A stretch of DNA of 64,000 nt from Taibaiella chishuiensis (GCF_003014535.1 NZ_PYGD01000001.1:496001-560000); one strand, 5' to 3'. Positions 51,716 to 60,123 are shown, counted from the stretch's first letter. A program made the numbers and translations. Notes: generated from the letters alone by a model not told the origin.

Positions 51716-52402
51716 ATGAGCAAAGCATTTCATAGTTATAAAAACCCTTCGCTGGCTGTCGACCTGGTGGTGTTCGGTTACCACGACCGAAAGCTGTCTG
51801 TACTCCTGCTGAACCGGAAGGAAGAGCCCTTTAAGAACAGCTGGACCTTGCCCGGGGGCTTCCTGCAGATCGAGGAGTGCCTGCTGCAGGTATGTAACCG
51901 GATCATGAAAACCAAGACCGGCCTCGAAAATATATACCTGGAGCAGTTGTACAGCTTCGACGAACCCGGGCGCGACCCGCGGGGCAGGGTGATCTCGGTA
52001 GCCCATTACGCCCTGGTCAACCCGCAAAGGTTCGAGGTTGTAGCCGGTAATATGGCCAACGATGTGCAGTGGTTCCCGGTAGATACTGTACCGCAACTCG
52101 GCTTTGATCATGACCAGATATTCGGACAGGCCTTGCAAAGACTCAAGTCAAAAATCCTGTATTATCCGGTGGGCTTTGAACTGCTCGACGAAACCTTTAC
52201 CATGACCGAACTGCATGAACTGTATGAATGCATATTGGGTATAAGCATCGACCGGCGCAACTTTCGCCGCAAGATCCTGGACTCGGAATACATTATCGCA
52301 ACCGGTACCAAACGCGAAGGCCTTAAAAACCGCCATCCCGACCTGTACCGTTTCAACAAACAACTGAAACAAAACAATTTTCAACTTCATATTCCTTCCT
52401 GA
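51716..52402 (+). CDS. NrtR-type (Nudix-related) transcriptional regulator
   Basis: A 228-residue two-domain regulator: N-terminal Nudix fold and C-terminal winged helix (FTMTELHELYECILGISIDRRNFRRKIL). The Nudix box is degenerate: after GGFLQIEE and R62, the catalytic Glu positions of REUxEE are I63, T66 and K67, so hydrolysis is not expected. NrtR proteins sense ADP-ribose or related metabolites and repress NAD genes. The stop codon overlaps the start of the NAMPT-like gene (TGATG). Its family also includes sugar-sensing regulators, so an ADP-ribose ligand is inferred from neighbours. Confidence 0.9.
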   Translation: MSKAFHSYKNPSLAVDLVVFGYHDRKLSVLLLNRKEEPFKNSWTLPGGFLQIEECLLQVCNRIMKTKTGLENIYLEQLYSFDEPGRDPRGRVISVAHYALVNPQRFEVVAGNMANDVQWFPVDTVPQLGFDHDQIFGQALQRLKSKILYYPVGFELLDETFTMTELHELYECILGISIDRRNFRRKILDSEYIIATGTKREGLKNRHPDLYRFNKQLKQNNFQLHIPS

Positions 52403-53883
52403 TGAAAACGATAACACCTATTCTGCTGAAAGACGGCTATAAAGTCGGTCATAAGTTTCAATACCCTGCCGGTACTACGCTGGTGTACGCTAACCTGACA
52501 CCGCGTAAGTCACGCAACGAGGCCATACAGGAGATTGTCTTCTTCGGCCTCCAGTATTTTATCAAGGAGTACCTGGTACGCCAGTTCGACGAGCATTTTT
52601 TCAGCCAGCCCAAAGCGGCTGTACTGGAAGCCTATGCCCGCCGTATCGATAACTATCTCGGTAAAGATGCGATCACTTACGATCATATCGCCGCGCTGCA
52701 CGACCTCGGCTACCTGCCGCTGGAGATCAAAGCCCTGCCCGAAGGCACGCTGGTGCCGGTAAGGGTGCCGGTGTTCACGATCAAGAATACGCTCCCCGAG
52801 TTTTTCTGGCTCACCAATATGCTGGAAACCCTGTTGAGCGCTATTACCTGGAAACCCTGCACCTCAGCCACTACGGCCTTCCAGTACCTGCGCACCTTTA
52901 CCCGGTATGCAGCCGAAACCGTAGGCGACGATCGCAGTTTTATACCCTGGCAGGGACACGACTTCTCCTTCCGGGGCATGAGCGGGATAGAAGATGCGGT
53001 AATGAGCGGCGCCGGCCACCTTTTGTCTTTTGCGGGCACCGATACCATACCGGCCATCGACTTCCTGGAGACTTACTACCATGCCGATTGCGCGCAGGAG
53101 CTGGTAGGCGGTTCCGTAGCCGCTACCGAGCATAGCGTAATGTGTATGGGTACGCAGGACGATGAACTGGGCACTTTCGAAAGACTGATCACGGAGGTTT
53201 ATCCCAAAGGCATCGTGTCTATCGTAAGCGATACCTGGGATTTCTGGCAGGTGATCACCGACTTCCTGCCTGCTTTGAAGGAGACCATACTGGCCCGCGA
53301 GGGCAAGGTGGTGATCCGTCCGGACAGCGGCGACCCGGTTAAGATCATTGTAGGCGACGAGGATGCCATACCCGGCAGCCCCGAATACAAAGGCGCTATA
53401 ACCTGTATGTGGGAAACCTTTGGCGGCGCCATTACCGAAAAAGGATATAAGCTGCTCGACAGCCATATTGGCCTTATTTACGGCGACAGCATTACCACCG
53501 AACGACAGGAGGCCATACTCGAAGGCCTAAAACGTAAAGGTTTCGCCAGTTATAACGTAGTGCTCGGTATCGGCTCTTATACCTATGAATATGTAACCCG
53601 CGACACCTTCGGTTTTGCCATGAAAGCGACCTATGGTGAAGTAAACGGTGTGGGCCGTGCCATTTTTAAAGATCCTAAAACCGACGATGGCACCAAAAAA
53701 TCAGCCAAAGGTTTGATGCAGGTATACCGGAACCCCAACACCGGCAAACTGGAACTGAAAGACGAATGCAGCTGGGAAGAAGAAGCGCAGGGTGAACTGA
53801 AAACCGTATTTAAAGACGGTAAGATAACGATAGACCATACACTGGCGGAGATCCGCGCGCGCCTTACGGCGCAGCTGGAATAA
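52402..53883 (+). CDS. Nicotinamide phosphoribosyltransferase-like enzyme
   Basis: A 493-residue NAMPT/NadV-type enzyme. Conserved blocks are KDGYKVGHKFQYPAGT, HDFSFRGMSGIEDAVMSGAGH (nicotinamide pocket), TEHSVM with the active-site His, VSIVSDTWDFWQVI, IRPDSGDPVKI (phosphate/ribose-binding Arg and Asp) and GIGSYTYEYVTRDTFGFAMKATY. It normally makes NMN from nicotinamide and PRPP. In phage NARP1 systems a homolog joins nicotinamide to ADP-ribose pyrophosphate to give NAD+; a PRPP-synthetase-like gene in the same cluster makes that possible here. Coupled to the regulator by stop-start overlap. Confidence 0.93.
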   Translation: MKTITPILLKDGYKVGHKFQYPAGTTLVYANLTPRKSRNEAIQEIVFFGLQYFIKEYLVRQFDEHFFSQPKAAVLEAYARRIDNYLGKDAITYDHIAALHDLGYLPLEIKALPEGTLVPVRVPVFTIKNTLPEFFWLTNMLETLLSAITWKPCTSATTAFQYLRTFTRYAAETVGDDRSFIPWQGHDFSFRGMSGIEDAVMSGAGHLLSFAGTDTIPAIDFLETYYHADCAQELVGGSVAATEHSVMCMGTQDDELGTFERLITEVYPKGIVSIVSDTWDFWQVITDFLPALKETILAREGKVVIRPDSGDPVKIIVGDEDAIPGSPEYKGAITCMWETFGGAITEKGYKLLDSHIGLIYGDSITTERQEAILEGLKRKGFASYNVVLGIGSYTYEYVTRDTFGFAMKATYGEVNGVGRAIFKDPKTDDGTKKSAKGLMQVYRNPNTGKLELKDECSWEEEAQGELKTVFKDGKITIDHTLAEIRARLTAQLE

Positions 53884-53943
53884 GCTACTCTATAAAACAA
53901 ATAGAAAACGGTTGCCGCAAGAGCAACATAAAAAAACAAAATT

Positions 53944-54792
53944 GTGAACAGGAATAAAAGAGCGGAGGCAGCACAAGAAACACTCCGCATCATAGAACAG
54001 GGCTATTACCAGGCCCCGGGAGGCAGGCGCATCGACCTGCAGGCAGATATCGACAAAGCCCTGGAGGATACCCTTTATTACCGCGAAGATGCCTTCGGAA
54101 CCGTGCTGGAGCAGGTAAAGACCAAAGCCGCAGACCTTACTTTTAAAACAGAGATCGCGGTCCGCAATACAGGCGCATTGGAAGCCGCCGCAAAAATGGC
54201 CGCAACAGGAGCACCGACCGGTTGTCTCAATTTCGCTTCGGCGAAAAATCCGGGGGGCGGTTTTCTCGGGGGCGCACAGGCCCAGGAGGAGAGCCTGGCT
54301 TTATCGTCGGCGCTGTACCCTACGCTGATGAAGCATTTTGAAATGTACACCTACAACCGCGCCAGGTCTACCTACCTCTATGCCGATCATATGATCTATA
54401 GTCCCGGGGTACCTGTGTTCCGCGATGATAACGGCGCCTTGCTTACGCAGCCCTACCGCTTATCGTTCGTGACCAGCCCGGCGATCAATATCGGCGCTAT
54501 GCAGCAGAACAACCCGGCGGAGCTGGCCTTTGCCCGCGAAACCATGCTGCGCAGGATGGATAAGGTATTGAGCCTTTTTGTATACCATGGCATAGAACAT
54601 GTAGTGCTGGGCGCCTGGGGTTGCGGGGTGTTTAAAAACGATCCCCGCGATATCGCGGCCCATTTCGCCTCCTTCCTGAAGCCGGGCGGCAAGTACAGCA
54701 CCTGTTTCAAAAGTGTGGTGTTTGCTATACATGGCGCTGCCGACAGCCCTAACAGCACCGCGTTTAAACAAGCATTCGATTACCCGCAGTAA
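53944..54792 (+). CDS. PARG-like protein (TIGR02452 family)
   Basis: A 282-residue protein starting at GTG 53944. It carries the bacterial PARG signature: NPGGGFLGGAQAQEESL, with GGG at 104-106 and the QEE catalytic Glu pair at 115-116, and later GAWGCGVFKNDPRDIA. Poly(ADP-ribose) glycohydrolases cleave ribose-ribose bonds of ADP-ribose polymers or release ADP-ribose from proteins. The N-terminal 60 residues are helical and typical of TIGR02452. It follows the NAMPT-like gene by 60 bp, the largest gap at this end of the cluster. Confidence 0.9.
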   Translation: MNRNKRAEAAQETLRIIEQGYYQAPGGRRIDLQADIDKALEDTLYYREDAFGTVLEQVKTKAADLTFKTEIAVRNTGALEAAAKMAATGAPTGCLNFASAKNPGGGFLGGAQAQEESLALSSALYPTLMKHFEMYTYNRARSTYLYADHMIYSPGVPVFRDDNGALLTQPYRLSFVTSPAINIGAMQQNNPAELAFARETMLRRMDKVLSLFVYHGIEHVVLGAWGCGVFKNDPRDIAAHFASFLKPGGKYSTCFKSVVFAIHGAADSPNSTAFKQAFDYPQ

Positions 54793-54814
54793 ACGGCCCC
54801 ACAGGCCCTGAACC

Positions 54815-55444
54815 ATGAAAACAATACCCTATGCCCAACTCCTGGCACAATTGCCGGAAAACGGCAAACACATTACCGGTTACCAGGATAACGACCAGAT
54901 CGTGGTATACCAGGCCTATAAACCGGCCATCGCGGAGTATGCCGTACGGCATCAGCAACTGGGCGGACCCGGTTTCAGTTATGAGCGCATGTCGTGGATA
55001 AAACCCGGCTTTCTCTGGATGATGTACCGCTGCGGCTGGGCCACAAAAGAAGACCAGGAAAGCGTACTGGCGATTACGATCGCTAAAACAGATTTTTTGC
55101 AGATACTCGCAGAGGCCGTGCCCACTACTTTTAAGCCCAAACAATACTCCGACAGCAATGCCTGGAAAGCGGATATGAAGGCGAAGGCGGTACGGCTGCA
55201 GTGGGACCCCGATCATGATCCCTTTGGCCGCAAACAAGAACGCCGGGCCATACAGCTCGGGTTGAAGGGCGACCTGCTGAAAACCTTCGGGCAAACCTAT
55301 ATCCGCTCGATAGCAGATATAACCGGTTTCGTAAAAGAACAAAAGGTACATGTAGACCGCCACCGGCTCGAAGCCCTGCTGGTACCCGCCGAAAGCGTAA
55401 TGACCCTGGAAGACCCGGCACTGCGACAAGCCGCCGGTTTGTAA
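54815..55444 (+). CDS. DUF4291 protein
   Basis: A 209-residue cytoplasmic protein with the DUF4291 hallmarks: VYQAYKPAIAEYAVRHQQLGGPGFSYERMSWIKPGFLWMMYRCGWATKEDQESVLAI, followed by VRLQWDPDHDPFG and RRAIQLGLKG. The family is uncharacterised as far as I know; conserved Arg, Trp, Asp and His residues suggest an enzyme or nucleotide-binding fold. It lies 22 bp after the PARG-like gene and before other ADP-ribose genes, so it is probably part of the same pathway. Confidence 0.85.
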   Translation: MKTIPYAQLLAQLPENGKHITGYQDNDQIVVYQAYKPAIAEYAVRHQQLGGPGFSYERMSWIKPGFLWMMYRCGWATKEDQESVLAITIAKTDFLQILAEAVPTTFKPKQYSDSNAWKADMKAKAVRLQWDPDHDPFGRKQERRAIQLGLKGDLLKTFGQTYIRSIADITGFVKEQKVHVDRHRLEALLVPAESVMTLEDPALRQAAGL

Positions 55445-55455
55445 AAAAGGAAAAC

Positions 55456-55869
55456 ATGAACACACAAACATTGTACCGCCCGGTAGGGCTGAAGGAACTG
55501 GAACTGATCGCAGATAGCGGCTGGACGGCATTTCCGCCCAGGCTCGACTGGCAACCCATATTTTACCCGGTGCTCAACCTGGCCTATGCCGAACAGATCG
55601 CCCGGGACTGGAATACCGGAGACGCCTTTTCGGGTTATTGTGGCGCGGTAACCAGCTTCGATGTCGACACCGGTTACCTACAACAGTTCCCGGTGGAAAA
55701 TGTCGGCGCCGAAATGCATAACGAACTCTGGATACCGGCCGCAGCGCTGGATCAGTTCAATAAACAGATCCGGGGCGGGATAAGAGTGGTGAATGCCTTT
55801 TTCGGCAGCGCCTTCACCCTGCCGCAAAACGAAACCATAAGAAATACCCTTTTAAATTTTATACCATGA
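55456..55869 (+). CDS. Small protein of the 'ADP-ribosylation/crystallin J1'-labelled family
   Basis: A 137-residue protein: TLYRPVGLKELELIADSGWTAFPPRLDWQPIFYPVLNLAYAEQIARDWNT and later HNELWIPAAALDQFNKQI. Short proteins with this pattern are often annotated as ADP-ribosylation/crystallin J1 (from memory, and the label may be historical). No known catalytic motif. The stop overlaps the next start by four bases, and the gene starts 11 bp after DUF4291, so it belongs to the cluster. Function unknown; a role in ADP-ribose handling is inference. Confidence 0.75.
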   Translation: MNTQTLYRPVGLKELELIADSGWTAFPPRLDWQPIFYPVLNLAYAEQIARDWNTGDAFSGYCGAVTSFDVDTGYLQQFPVENVGAEMHNELWIPAAALDQFNKQIRGGIRVVNAFFGSAFTLPQNETIRNTLLNFIP

Positions 55870-56420
55870 AATACGATATCAACTGGCTCAGCGATAAATT
55901 CCAAAAGAAAGAAAATTTAAAGTTCCTGCTCTTCTGGGGGCTCCGGGCGGCAAAAGACGGCGCTGTTACACAAAGCTGCTTCAGCCAGTGGTGGCCGGCC
56001 GCTTTCGAAACCGGCGGACACCGGTATGCCAGTGCCGAACATTGGATGATGGCCGAAAAAGCAAGCCTCTTCGGAGACAACGATACACACCGCCGCATCC
56101 TGGAAGCCCGCAGCGCCGCCGAGGCCAAACAACTGGGCAGGGAGGTACAGCATTTCGATGCCGCCACCTGGGACCAGCATAAGTATGCCATCGTGGTACA
56201 AGGCAATTACCATAAGTTTAGCCAGAACCCGGAACTGGCAGCCTACCTGTTGCAAACCGGCGAACGTGTAATCGTTGAAGCCAGCCCGGTAGACCCGGTA
56301 TGGGGTATAGGCCTGGCCGCCGACGATGCCCGGGCCGAAAATCCCCTGCTCTGGAAAGGAGAGAACCTGCTGGGCTTTGCACTGATGGAAGTACGCGATC
56401 AATTAAAAGAAAATGAATAA
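55866..56420 (+). CDS. NADAR-family protein (YbiA/DUF1768-like)
   Basis: A 184-residue NADAR protein: LKFLLFWG, SCFSQWWPAAFETGGHRYASAEHWMMAEKASLFGD, NYHKFSQNPELAAYLLQTGERVIVEASPVDPVWGIGL and the C-terminal NLLGFALMEVRDQL. NADAR enzymes act on N-glycosidic bonds; some remove ADP-ribose from guanine in DNA (reversing DarT2-like toxins), others act on riboflavin intermediates. In this cluster DNA or RNA de-ADP-ribosylation is the likelier role. Start overlaps the preceding stop by four bases. Confidence 0.9.
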   Translation: MKYDINWLSDKFQKKENLKFLLFWGLRAAKDGAVTQSCFSQWWPAAFETGGHRYASAEHWMMAEKASLFGDNDTHRRILEARSAAEAKQLGREVQHFDAATWDQHKYAIVVQGNYHKFSQNPELAAYLLQTGERVIVEASPVDPVWGIGLAADDARAENPLLWKGENLLGFALMEVRDQLKENE

Positions 56421-56444
56421 GGACACGCAAACCATTTCAGACAC

Positions 56445-56960
56445 ATGACCATCGAACTGATAAAAGGAGATATTACCACGTTAGCCGTAGATGCTATTGT
56501 AAATGCCGCCAACAGCTCGCTGCTGGGTGGCGGAGGCGTGGACGGCGCCATACACCGTAAAGCAGGCAAAGCGCTGCTGGAAGCCTGTATCGCGATCAGG
56601 AACAAACAAAGCGGTTGTGCTACGGGTAATGCGGTGATCACAACGGCAGGCGAACTGCCTGCAAAATATGTGATCCATACCGTGGGGCCGGTCTGGCAGG
56701 GTGGCCAAAAAGGAGAAGAAGAACTGCTGGCCCGTTGCTACCGCAATAGCCTGGCACTGGCGCTGGACCAGGGTATAAAAACCATTGCTTTTCCGAATAT
56801 CAGCACGGGTATTTATCATTTTCCCAAAAAGCTGGCCGCCGCTATTGCCATACAGACCATCCGGGATTTCAATCCCCGCGATGCTTTCGAGCGGGTTGTA
56901 TTTATTTGTTTCGATGAGGAGAACTACAGTCTCTATCAAACCCTATTGAACCAGGAATGA
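56445..56960 (+). CDS. Macrodomain protein, MacroD-type
   Basis: A 171-residue single macrodomain. It has the MacroD signature [22 protein letters not shown], with N23 and D33 at the ADP-ribose site, plus the catalytic loop phrase [12 protein letters not shown]. This class removes mono-ADP-ribose from proteins (Asp/Glu) or deacetylates O-acetyl-ADP-ribose. It lies 24 bp after the NADAR gene. Gene name ymdB would fit, but paralogs exist, so no symbol is given. Confidence 0.93.
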   Translation: MTIELIKGDITTLAVDAIVNAANSSLLGGGGVDGAIHRKAGKALLEACIAIRNKQSGCATGNAVITTAGELPAKYVIHTVGPVWQGGQKGEEELLARCYRNSLALALDQGIKTIAFPNISTGIYHFPKKLAAAIAIQTIRDFNPRDAFERVVFICFDEENYSLYQTLLNQE

Positions 56961-57060
56961 AAAAACAATACCTGAACCCCCTTTTGCCCGGCCTGCCGGG
57001 TATGCATAAAGTGCAGTGCTGAGCATCGCCGGACACCTGGGGGCTAATAAAATATCTGTA

Positions 57061-57534
57061 ATGAAACCTATAAACTATCTCAAAGGTGACGCCACGGTTC
57101 CGCAGGCGGGCGGCACTAAAATTATAGCCCATATCTGCAATGATATAGGCGGCTGGGGAAAAGGCTTTGTTCTTGCGCTATCCAAACGATGGCCCGAACC
57201 GGAAGCGGCGTACCGCAAATGGCACCGGGAAAGAAATCGCAACGACTTCGCGCTGGGTGCCGTACAACTGGTACCGGTAACGGCCTATATACAGGTTGCC
57301 AATATGGTTGCCCAAAGGGGCACCAAAACAGGCAGCAACGGCGTACCGATAAGGTACGATGCCGTAGCCCAATGCCTGAAGACCCTTGCCGGTAACGCAA
57401 CGGCCTCAAAAGCCTCGGTACATATGCCCAGGATAGGATGCGGCCTGGCAGGCGGGAGCTGGGATAAAATCGAACCGCTGATCATCAACGCGCTGTCGGC
57501 GCAGGATATCGATGTATATGTGTATGATTTTTAG
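57061..57534 (+). CDS. Second macrodomain protein (Appr-1''-p processing type)
   Basis: A 157-residue protein from ATG 57061 (MKPINYLKGDATVPQAGGTKIIAH). It is a distinct macrodomain type, with HICNDIGGWGKGFVLALSKRWPEPEAAYRKW and MPRIGCGLAGGSWDKIEPLI. Related proteins hydrolyse ADP-ribose-1''-phosphate, the product of tRNA 2'-phosphate removal by KptA/Tpt1, or bind ADP-ribose. The adjacent kptA remnant makes that role attractive. Earlier starts at 57016 extend without similarity. Confidence 0.9.
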   Translation: MKPINYLKGDATVPQAGGTKIIAHICNDIGGWGKGFVLALSKRWPEPEAAYRKWHRERNRNDFALGAVQLVPVTAYIQVANMVAQRGTKTGSNGVPIRYDAVAQCLKTLAGNATASKASVHMPRIGCGLAGGSWDKIEPLIINALSAQDIDVYVYDF

Positions 57535-57574
57535 TCGCCGCCGCCCGGCTAATACATCAAAAACCTATTGAACC

Positions 57575-57709
57575 ATGAATGAAAAAGAATTAAAAACCTT
57601 CAGTAAATTCCTGGGCCTGGTACTCCGCCACAGTCCGCAAACCATAGGGCTGGAGCTGGATGCAGAGGGTTGGCCGATGTGCCCGGGCGGCCAGGCAGCA
57701 GGCGGGTAG
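57575..57709 (+). pseudogene. Truncated kptA/tpt1 (RNA 2'-phosphotransferase) remnant
   Basis: A 44-codon frame, [20 protein letters not shown] followed by [13 protein letters not shown], that matches the very N-terminus of KptA/Tpt1 and then diverges into a Gly/Ala-rich tail and a TAG stop. Full-length KptA has about 180 residues, so the catalytic part is missing. The next 60 bp before the oxygenase gene contain another frame reading REVARLVVHTKTFKKYYH that I could not assign. The simplest reading is an internal deletion or recombination junction. KptA uses NAD to remove a 2'-phosphate from spliced RNA, which fits the NAD theme and the RNA-repair genes at the right end. Confidence 0.75.
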
Positions 57710-57765
57710 TACAAGGGAAGTGGCCAGACTGGTGGTTCATACCAAAACTTTTAAAAAATATTACC

Positions 57766-58314
57766 ATGAACAACATTAAAGAAACCTCCGAAATCTATAC
57801 CATCGATCACTTTCTTTCCGATACGGAATGCGACGAACTGATCGCCAAAAGCGAAGCTATCGGTTACGAAGAAGCCAAGGTAAACATGGACGGCGGCCAG
57901 CGGATGATGAAAATGATCCGGGATAACGAACGGGTCATGTACACCGACCTTGTTTATGCTTTCCGGTTGTGGAAAAAGCTGAAGCCTCATATCCGCCCGT
58001 TTATCGGCAATACTTACGCCATAGGCCTCAACGAGATGTTACGTTTTTATAAATACAGCCCGGGCCAGCGTTTCAAAATGCACCGCGACGGCAGTTATAT
58101 CCGCAACGAAACGGAGTTCAGCTATTATACCTTTATGGTTTATCTCAACGCCGACTATGAAGGCGGCCAGACCCGGTTTGAATCCGGCGAATATGTAACG
58201 CCGAAAAAGGGTACGGCCCTGATCTTCGAGCACAGCCTGCGGCACGAGGGCGCGCGGCTCACAAGCGGCAATAAATATGTACTGCGTTCAGACATCATGT
58301 ATAAAAAAAGGTAA
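57766..58314 (+). CDS. 2OG-Fe(II) oxygenase (prolyl-4-hydroxylase-like)
   Basis: A 182-residue dioxygenase from ATG 57766 (MNNIKETSEIYTIDHFLSDT). The iron triad is visible as H106-x-D108 (FKMHRDGS) and H160 (SLRHEG), with R174 (YVLRSDIM) for 2-oxoglutarate. Prolyl-4-hydroxylase-type fold with the phrase MVYLNADYEGGQTRFE. The substrate is unknown; similar oxygenases occur in ADP-ribose/NAD gene clusters and might hydroxylate a protein or nucleic-acid target. It lies 2 bp before the ADP-ribosylglycohydrolase gene. Confidence 0.9.
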   Translation: MNNIKETSEIYTIDHFLSDTECDELIAKSEAIGYEEAKVNMDGGQRMMKMIRDNERVMYTDLVYAFRLWKKLKPHIRPFIGNTYAIGLNEMLRFYKYSPGQRFKMHRDGSYIRNETEFSYYTFMVYLNADYEGGQTRFESGEYVTPKKGTALIFEHSLRHEGARLTSGNKYVLRSDIMYKKR

Positions 58315-58316
58315 GT

Positions 58317-59285
58317 ATGCACAACAGGGATTATTATGCAGCGGCGCTGCTGGGCCTGGCCACAGGCGATGCACTGGGAGTGCCGGTCGAATTTATGACG
58401 CGCAAAACGCTGGATGCCGACCCGGTAACCGGTATGCGCGCCATGGGCACGCACCGCCAGCCTGCAGGCACCTGGTCGGACGATAGCTCGCTTACCTTCT
58501 GTCTTGCCGAAATGCTTTGTACCGGTTACGATATCAAAGACCTGGCCCGCCGCTTTGTAGCCTGGAAATAGGAAGCGTATTGGACGGCCCATGGCGAGGT
58601 ATTCGATATCGGCATTGCCACTTCGGCAGCTATTTACCAATTACAGAAAGGTGCAGATCCCCTGCTGGCCGGCGGCGATACGGAAGACAGCAATGGCAAC
58701 GGTTCGCTGATGCGGATCCTGCCTTTGCTTTTTTACATCAGGGATAAAAATATCGAAGAACGGTTCCGGATCGTGGAAGCGATATCGTCGCTGACACACC
58801 GCCATATCCGTTCGGTAACCGGTTGTTTTATTTACCTCGAACTGGCCCTGCAACTTATACAGGGTAAAGAAAAATTTATGGCTTACGAAGACATGAAAAC
58901 GGAAGTAAACCGTTTCCTATTGCGACATCCCTCTTGCCCGCAAAGCGAGATCGACAAATATCACCGGATCCTGGGCAACCCGGTTGGTCATGATGAGGTC
59001 CGGCCGCTTTACGAACTTGGTCGGGATGAGGTCTATTCTTCCGGTTATGTACTGCATACGCTGGAAGCCAGTATATGGTGTATTTTAAAAACAGATCATT
59101 ATAAAGATGCCGTATTGATGGCCGTAAACCTGGGCGACGATACGGATACAACCGGGGCTGTAACCGGCGGACTGGCCGGACTACTGTATGGCCGGGAAGG
59201 CATACCGGCATCCTGGCTCGAGGTATTGGCCCGTAAAGCGGATATCCTATCGCTGGCACAACGGCTCCGGGAAAAATGGAATTGA
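58317..59285 (+). pseudogene. ADP-ribosylglycohydrolase interrupted by an in-frame amber codon
   Basis: The full-length frame has 323 codons including the stop, the normal length of the ADP-ribosylglycohydrolase (ARH/DraG) family. Codon 85 (58569-58571) is TAG and reading continues in the same frame. N-terminal part: LLGLATGDALGVPVEF and TWSDDSSLTF (D55-D56, magnesium binding). C-terminal part: GDTEDSNGNGSLMRILPL, SLTHRHIRSV and GDDTDTTGAVTGGLAG. The phrase around the stop, VAWK-stop-EAYWTAHGEVFDIGIAT, matches the usual family flow, so a single-base change is the likely cause. It removes ADP-ribose from Arg or other residues. Either a pseudogene, a sequencing error, or rare read-through. Confidence 0.88.
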
Positions 59286-59287
59286 TT

Positions 59288-60019
59288 ATGGCAAAAACAT
59301 ATGTAATCGGCGATATACATGGCGCACTGAAAGCGCTCGAACAGATCGTCGCACGGATCGACCCGCAACCCGGCGACAGGCTCATCTTCCTCGGCGACTA
59401 TGTCGACGGCTGGTCCGAATCGGCCGGGGTGATCCGCTACCTGATGGCTTTGGATGAGCGGTATCATTGTATATTTATCAGGGGTAACCACGACGCCTGG
59501 TGCGAAGACTGGCTGGGCGGTCAGGCGCCGGCCACTACCTGGCTGTTTCATGGCGGAAAGGAAACTGTCGAGAGTTACAAACACCTCACGAAGGCAGAGC
59601 GGCAGGAGCATCTTGCTTTCTTCAACCGCCTGCATACTTATTTCGTAGACGACCAAAACCGGTTGTTCATCCATGCCGGCTTCTCTTCGATGCACGGTCC
59701 CGATCATGAGCATTACGCCAGCAATTATAACTGGGATCGCACGCTTTGGGAAGTAGCGCTCACCATGGATAAGCGCATTAAAAAGGACAGCAAGCTCTAC
59801 CCCAAAAGGTTGTTGCTGTATAAAGAAATTTATATCGGTCATACACCCACGCTCAACTATGACGTAACCGTGCCGATGAATGGCTGTAATGTGTGGAACA
59901 TCGATACCGGCGCAGCGTTTTATGGCAGGATATCGGCCATGGATATCGATACCAAGACCTTTGTGCAGAGCGATATCGTACAGGAGCTCTACCCGCAGGA
60001 GAAAGGCAGGAACAAGTAA
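59288..60019 (+). CDS. Calcineurin-like metallophosphoesterase
   Basis: A 243-residue protein from ATG 59288 (MAKTYVIGDIHGALKAL), two bases after the preceding stop; an ATG at 59276 would overlap it. The metallophosphatase motifs are GDIHG (D9, H11), GDYVDGWSESAG (D37), RGNHDAW, IHAGFSS and IGHTPTLNYD, in the serine/threonine phosphatase-like order. In this cluster it might act on ADP-ribose phosphates, nucleotides or proteins. Substrate unknown. Position inside the NAD cluster argues for a role in ADP-ribose or cyclic-phosphate turnover. Confidence 0.9.
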   Translation: MAKTYVIGDIHGALKALEQIVARIDPQPGDRLIFLGDYVDGWSESAGVIRYLMALDERYHCIFIRGNHDAWCEDWLGGQAPATTWLFHGGKETVESYKHLTKAERQEHLAFFNRLHTYFVDDQNRLFIHAGFSSMHGPDHEHYASNYNWDRTLWEVALTMDKRIKKDSKLYPKRLLLYKEIYIGHTPTLNYDVTVPMNGCNVWNIDTGAAFYGRISAMDIDTKTFVQSDIVQELYPQEKGRNK

Positions 60020-60123
60020 GACGGCAGGAATGCCGTACTTTGCTTTTATTATACAGGGGGAAGTGAACGTGGAAATGTAAATGGTTGCCCTTTTTTGCTT
60101 ACCGGAAAAAAAATCAAAAAAAT

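Noticed and set aside
57575-58571. Stop-codon reassignment (TAG as sense) in the NAD cluster
   Set aside because: Reading through the kptA TAG gives no KptA-like sequence and soon hits another stop; only the ARH case is consistent with read-through, so a recoded genome is not supported.
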